Below, piece by piece: positions 61,201 to 64,000 of a DNA stretch of 64,000 nt. Position numbers and translations under genes: made by a program. Within the stretch, counting starts at the first letter, position 1. Each line of letters starts with the position of its first letter. Below the pieces are notes generated by a model. It did no database searches, was not told the origin of the DNA, and was given only the letters and a program-made list of their open reading frames with translations. Origin of the DNA: Mycoavidus cysteinexigens_B (lineage in GTDB: Bacteria > Pseudomonadota > Gammaproteobacteria > Burkholderiales > Burkholderiaceae); contig JASSUG010000001.1 of assembly GCA_031963465.1 (NCBI GenBank), forward strand, positions 62,001-126,000, written 5' to 3'.

Positions 61201-63489
61201 GAAGGGGGTGGCCTGGATAAATTGCTTCATCTCTTGAGCTTGCGAAGCAGGCATCATGGCCCGATTATCGAGATAGGCCATAACATTTTTCGGACTAAAT
61301 CCAACTATCTCTAACTCTAAATCCATCGGCGGCGCTTGTTTCAAATCAACATAAGGCCGCGAGGTAATCAGCACCGCAGGCTGACTGAGCAATTGCTTCA
61401 GAAACTCGGCCATCGGCTCGTGATCATTCCATTCTTGCGCCACTTCATCCCAGCCATCGAGGATAAACAGGATTTTCTCTTTCGCTGGCCCATTAATTTG
61501 CGCGGCAAGTGTCTTGGCTAACGCCAACCCTTTGGGATGATTCGGGAAATAGGTTTCATGAAACAAAGTCACAAGATCACAATTGGATGTACCCTTAAGC
61601 GTACGCAGCGGAATCCAGAGCACGTAGTCAAAGCGATCCCGCCATTGTGCTTTCTGGATGTAGTCGTAGACGATCTTTTTGGATAAGGTCGTTTTCCCCA
61701 CGCCAGCCCGACCTCGAATCAGAATCCGTTGTGGGATCGCGGTCTTGCCATCGCTTAATTCTCGAGAATCAAACAGCGTCTCGAGTGGCACTAATTTCTG
61801 TTGATTGGAATCGATTGCCTCGAAACTCGGCAAGCGATGAAAGTGATTTTGCGCGGCTTCGCCCTCTTTAGGCTTCTCCTCTTCCTTGCGCGCTTTGTTG
61901 TGTTCCACGATCGCTAGATTGACATAGCAGTGTTTCATCGAGAGTGGCGGACCGGATAGCCGCTGAATCGCTAGACGGTCAAGAGAAGCATAGCGGGTTA
62001 AAGCCGTTTGCAGTGCGTGCATATCTACTTGTGTTCGCAGCGCTTGCAGCGTGTCCTGGACACTCTGGGAGATTTGCCCCCATACGCGTACATATTCCGC
62101 AGCCTTAGGCGCCGATGCTTCGCTGTTTAAGCGCTTAATCAAGTCGGCATAAGCTGTCCAAAATGTGCGCAGCAGCGCTTCTGCACCATTTTGCGCCAGC
62201 AGCCGCTCCAATAACTTAAAGAAAACCAGATGGCGGCCCTGCTGCTGATACACGGCCTGACCGCTCGCCTGCTGTGAGGCAAAGCGGGGCATATCTTCAA
62301 TACGCACCGTCGTTGCTTTAACAAAATCCTGAACGCAGAGTTCATACCCATTGGCACATAACGAGACGGGAATGATGCCGTGCTGATCCAGATAGTCAGT
62401 ACGGATTTTTAAAAAAGCCATTTCCGTCAAAACATGATGAAAATCCGCTTGTTGGGAATATGTATTGACCACCGTCCGTATTTCGGTTTCTGCCTGCGCG
62501 GGATTTTGCTGAGCCAGTCCGTAGGCTTTTTTCAAGTCTGCACAATAGGCTTGATAGAGTTTTCCCGCTTCTCCCCATTGCAGATAGTGCCCTAAGACCT
62601 GCGAACCACAGACAATCACTTTATCGACTGGTTGGATCCCGCCTATGGCGGTGGGTAACAAACAGAACTGGCTAGTGAGAATATCGTCCACCCTGGCCGC
62701 GTCTTCTCGGGTGCTTAACGCAGAGGGCGCTTGCAGCCCCTTTGGCCGTTGATCGGAATAGAGATTAACGCCCACCTTGACCAGGTGATCAATCAGGAAT
62801 TTCGACGTACCTGCATCCGCCATGCCGTAATGCGGGTTGTCATGGGCGTAGACTAAAAAGACACTGGGCCATACGCTCGATAAATCCAAACTCTGAAACG
62901 TCTTCAGCGTTTCCGTAAACAACTGGTTAACCAAGTCATTCTTTTCCTCGATGCCTTCGAGTATGCGTGGCGAGAGTGCTGCATTCTGGGCAGGTTCAGC
63001 CAATGTTGATGGAATATCGGCGGAAATGGAGGAGGAGTTGACGGCGGAGGATAGCGCAGGAGTATGCAAGGTCTCGCTGGTCTGCGCGGCGATGAGAGAC
63101 CGGTTCGTCAGCGCAGTTGGGGGCAGTACTGCACCAGCTGAGAAAATACTTGACTGAGGGGCTAGGCCAGGATGGCCCCACTTTTGCGCTTTTTTATAGC
63201 TTGCCTGTGCCCTATTGGGTTGCCCTAACTGCTCTAGCACTTGGCCGCGCTCAAAGTAAGTAGTGCCGATTTTATTGCGCAGCGTTTGATCGGCCAGTGT
63301 CTCAGGGGAGAGCGCCTTTTTGAAGGCACGCTTTGCTTGGGACAACGAAATTTCCGCATCGTCAAAGAAGATTGCAGCGAGATGGCGATCCTGGGTTTGT
63401 CGAGCGATATTTAAATAACCGTTAGCAAGGCCAAGCATTTGCTCTGCAGAGAGCGCGCTGCGTGATGACGAAAAGATGCTGCCCAACAT
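58297..63489 (-). CDS. NACHT-type STAND NTPase with TPR-like, TIR/SEFIR-like and 16 HEAT repeats
   Basis: 1730-residue NLR-like protein. Residues ~15-110 are TPR-like helices ending in YFERGQVLEQLGQPNRAQAS. A Ser/Ala linker follows. Residues ~208-330 resemble a TIR/SEFIR domain (VFLVYAHDNPHYG, then LVKVGVNLYSDQRP). The NACHT domain has Walker A GRAGVGKT at 593-600, Walker B ILFILDGWDE at 673-682 and LITSRPY at ~707. From about 1085 to 1615 there are 16 HEAT repeats of 33 residues, consensus SSLPESALLALIALTKDE then VRxxAAEALGK. The last ~115 residues match nothing I know. A good ribosome site (AAAGGGGAAG) precedes the ATG. The gene is enclosed by inverted repeats. A signal-sensing role, in defence or host interaction, is inference. 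Confidence 0.88.
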   Translation of the reverse strand: MLGSIFSSSRSALSAEQMLGLANGYLNIARQTQDRHLAAIFFDDAEISLSQAKRAFKKALSPETLADQTLRNKIGTTYFERGQVLEQLGQPNRAQASYKKAQKWGHPGLAPQSSIFSAGAVLPPTALTNRSLIAAQTSETLHTPALSSAVNSSSISADIPSTLAEPAQNAALSPRILEGIEEKNDLVNQLFTETLKTFQSLDLSSVWPSVFLVYAHDNPHYGMADAGTSKFLIDHLVKVGVNLYSDQRPKGLQAPSALSTREDAARVDDILTSQFCLLPTAIGGIQPVDKVIVCGSQVLGHYLQWGEAGKLYQAYCADLKKAYGLAQQNPAQAETEIRTVVNTYSQQADFHHVLTEMAFLKIRTDYLDQHGIIPVSLCANGYELCVQDFVKATTVRIEDMPRFASQQASGQAVYQQQGRHLVFFKLLERLLAQNGAEALLRTFWTAYADLIKRLNSEASAPKAAEYVRVWGQISQSVQDTLQALRTQVDMHALQTALTRYASLDRLAIQRLSGPPLSMKHCYVNLAIVEHNKARKEEEKPKEGEAAQNHFHRLPSFEAIDSNQQKLVPLETLFDSRELSDGKTAIPQRILIRGRAGVGKTTLSKKIVYDYIQKAQWRDRFDYVLWIPLRTLKGTSNCDLVTLFHETYFPNHPKGLALAKTLAAQINGPAKEKILFILDGWDEVAQEWNDHEPMAEFLKQLLSQPAVLITSRPYVDLKQAPPMDLELEIVGFSPKNVMAYLDNRAMMPASQAQEMKQFIQATPFIQGLVNVPIQLDALCYSWDEIKRVQQEAQGSVTVSSLYQAMMNKLWRKDMLRLGKLEDGKLLAAEAVHALRSPLRIEQAIKVENDFLNALAFKGLQENRIEFNPAYMDSLIEQLMREGVSLPLTFEDNLKKLSFLHTDDAQESQRSYHFMHLTFQEFFAAKHFVQHWEAWQEISLLSADSKRWTQAPPEAFVCQHKYNPRYEILWWFVAGLLRGEALNRFFVLLEAEPRDLFGAHHQRLIMNCLHETSSATDVGLSPEIREWLEQGLAQWLQLEIDKRKECTLAYQPTFPEHLLLQCLQKATSVRTKEAVAMAFKHRSTTLSEPALLALIALTKDENVYVRGSAAEALGQPSSLPESALLALIALMKDEDVYVRNSAAYALGKRSSLPESALLALIALLKHEKEDVRNRAAEALGKRSSLPESALLALIALLKDENEDVRHSATEVLGKRSSLPESALLALIALTKDENEDVRHSATEVLGKRSSLPESALLALIALTKDENEDVRCHAAEALGRRSSLPESALLALIALTKDEKWDVRCHAAEALGAQSSLPESALLALIALTKDEEGYVRGSAAGALGQQSSLPESALLALIALTKDEKWDVRGSAADALGKQSSLPKSALLALIALTKDEKWDVRCHAAEALGKRSSLPESALLALIALTKDENGYVRGSAAEALGKPSSLPESVLALIALLALIALLKDEYREVRRHAAEALGKRSSLPESVLLALIPLTMDGDWDVKNSAAYALGKQSSLPESALLALIPLTKDENEYVRRSAAGALGQPSSLPESALLALIALTKDENGYVRNRAAEALGKRSSLPESALLALIALTKDEKEDVRRSAAEALGKHRSTFYRLLPTFNRQKIELVYKEYLLAQRFDQSAPFYIQDGALYFYTAEGLQTVPFSNPDQEIKFRQAVQNAQQAAGIPFVPYLSQTKVFPTSTSVNPSSPPLSTRKKILGLIKGFA
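58650..60249 (-). repeat. Tandem 99-bp repeat array (HEAT-coding)
   Basis: Sixteen tandem 99-base units lie inside the NACHT gene and encode its HEAT repeats. Most differ only in the codons for the loop and second-helix surface residues (DEN-ED, DEK-WD, RGSA, RCHA, RNRA). One unit carries a 15-base in-frame internal duplication near 59110-59150 (GCGATCAAGGCCAGC twice). High identity keeps long frames open on the opposite strand. Confidence 0.93.
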
Positions 63490-63689
63490 ATCACTTCCCC
63501 TTTGTTATTTTTTGCTAGGATCAAGTGCGCTAAGAGCATGATGGTATCGAATGATACTCGCGCTCCTTGATCAGTTGTTCCGGCACGGACGGCGAGTATA
63601 TCTCTACTCTCTACTATGCCGGTTCTGTCACCGGTTGAACGCGCAACTTAAGTGTTCAAAAGAGGGAAGCAATGTCCGGTTGAACAAAA

Positions 63690-63853
63690 CTCCAATGGGT
63701 CATGCCAACGAGACATTTTTTGTGTCTCAATAGCGTCGTAATCGACCTGTCGGTCGCAAGGCGCGCTGAAGAAACAAAATAGCCTCAGTTTTTTTTGATT
63801 CCGAAATGGACGAAAAATAATCCTTATTTATCAACAACTTAAATTTGTTTCTT
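63690..63853 (-). repeat. Right 164-bp inverted repeat flanking the NACHT-HEAT gene
   Basis: Reverse-complement partner of 57900-58063 with one mismatch. Its outer part (63769-63853) is the 85-bp IR-ended unit found again at 63894-63981. The interval 63490-63689 between the gene start and this repeat holds no gene; two CCGGTTGAAC strings occur in it at about 63631 and 63676. Confidence 0.93.
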
Positions 63854-63893
63854 GAAAGCATAGTAGGCGGCCAGCCGGACGCCAGGCGTTCGG

Positions 63894-63981
63894 AAGAAAC
63901 AAAATAGCTTCAATTTATTTTTACGATTCCGAAATAGACGAAAAATAATTCTTATTTATCAAGCACTTAAATTTGTTTCTT
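63894..63981 (-). repeat. Third, diverged copy of the IR-ended 85-88 bp repeat
   Basis: Begins AAGAAACAAAATAGC and ends AAATTTGTTTCTT, like the unit at 63769-63853, with scattered substitutions and 3 extra bases. The two start 125 bases apart. The sequence after each (GCATAGTAGGCGGCC) is also shared, and the second copy is cut by the window end, so a longer array may continue to the right. Terminal inverted repeats of about 10 bases suggest a small non-autonomous (MITE-like) element. Confidence 0.8.
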
Positions 63982-64000
63982 AAGAGCATAGTAGGCGGCC

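Noticed and set aside
63551..63733. 60-codon plus-strand frame upstream of the NACHT gene.
   Set aside because: It extends into the inverted repeat, has no ribosome site and no protein-like conservation; probably chance.
63763..64000. Possible CRISPR array, because of regularly spaced repeats at the right edge.
   Set aside because: Repeat units are 85-88 bp with imperfect identity and terminal inverted repeats, the spacers are also repeated, and no cas gene is visible; it fits a MITE-like or tandem element instead.
1..64000. tRNA, rRNA or tmRNA genes.
   Set aside because: No T-loop/CCA pattern or rRNA-like stretch was recognised by eye in any intergenic region; a covariance-model scan would be the decisive test.

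Overview
The window looks like a chromosomal segment of a betaproteobacterium of the order Burkholderiales. Gene order repeatedly matches Burkholderia-type neighbourhoods: plsY-yajQ-murB, argG/argF-DUF3579-rpsT-murJ, lpxK-trm112-kdsB-adk, the coxBA..C-surf1-ctaA-ctaB-sco cluster, and rsmD-coaD-fdx. Base composition is only moderately GC-rich for that group. Eukaryote-like repeat proteins and decayed mobile genes sit between the housekeeping blocks. This suggests a host-associated, reduced lineage such as the fungal endosymbionts Mycoavidus or Glomeribacter. The host association is inference; no rRNA or other taxonomic marker is present.

Layout. 1-15.8 kb holds housekeeping genes: the 3' end of a xerD-type recombinase, ppa, an acyl-CoA ligase, plsY, yajQ, murB, argG, argF, rpsT, murJ, adk, kdsB, trm112, lpxK, xseA, sodB and a DUF192 gene. 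15.9-19.7 kb is an accessory island with a possible IS5-like tail, a large 14-blade WD40 gene, a broken IS4/Tn5-like transposase, and an orphan antitoxin with the 3' stub of its toxin gene. 19.7-42.9 kb is again core: icd, csp, moeB/thiF, ctpA, gpmA, rhodanese-grxC-secB-gpsA, trmL, comF, a bioC-like gene, the whole aa3/caa3 cytochrome oxidase and heme A assembly cluster, nagA, clpS-clpA and rpoH. rpoH carries a perfect CIRCE/HrcA operator. 42.9-46.1 kb is a second island, with a paralogous 14-blade WD40 gene and a DUF1016 nuclease remnant. It sits where ftsE-ftsX would be expected between rpoH and ftsY. 46.1-56.8 kb is core again: an FAH-family gene, ftsY, two M16 peptidases, rsmD, coaD, fdx, a desaturase, nadA, nadC and a BPSS1780-like membrane gene.

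56.9-64 kb is strongly accessory. It has unidentified ORF debris, a Fic-family pseudogene with two nonsense codons, and a 1730-residue STAND protein (TPR-like, TIR/SEFIR-like, NACHT, then 16 nearly identical 33-residue HEAT repeats). A 164-bp inverted repeat, identical but for one base, flanks the STAND gene, and further copies of an 85-88 bp IR-ended repeat run off the right edge.

The most interesting content is the set of three giant repeat proteins. The two WD40 proteins share a gapless ~250-residue N-terminus: an F-box-like helix pair, a helical segment and pentapeptide repeats. That order recalls eukaryotic F-box/WD40 ubiquitin-ligase adaptors. The NACHT-HEAT protein is built like an NLR-type sensor, and its repeats appear to be actively homogenised at the DNA level. 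Either host-directed effector functions or phage/mobile-element defence would fit; the sequence alone does not decide.
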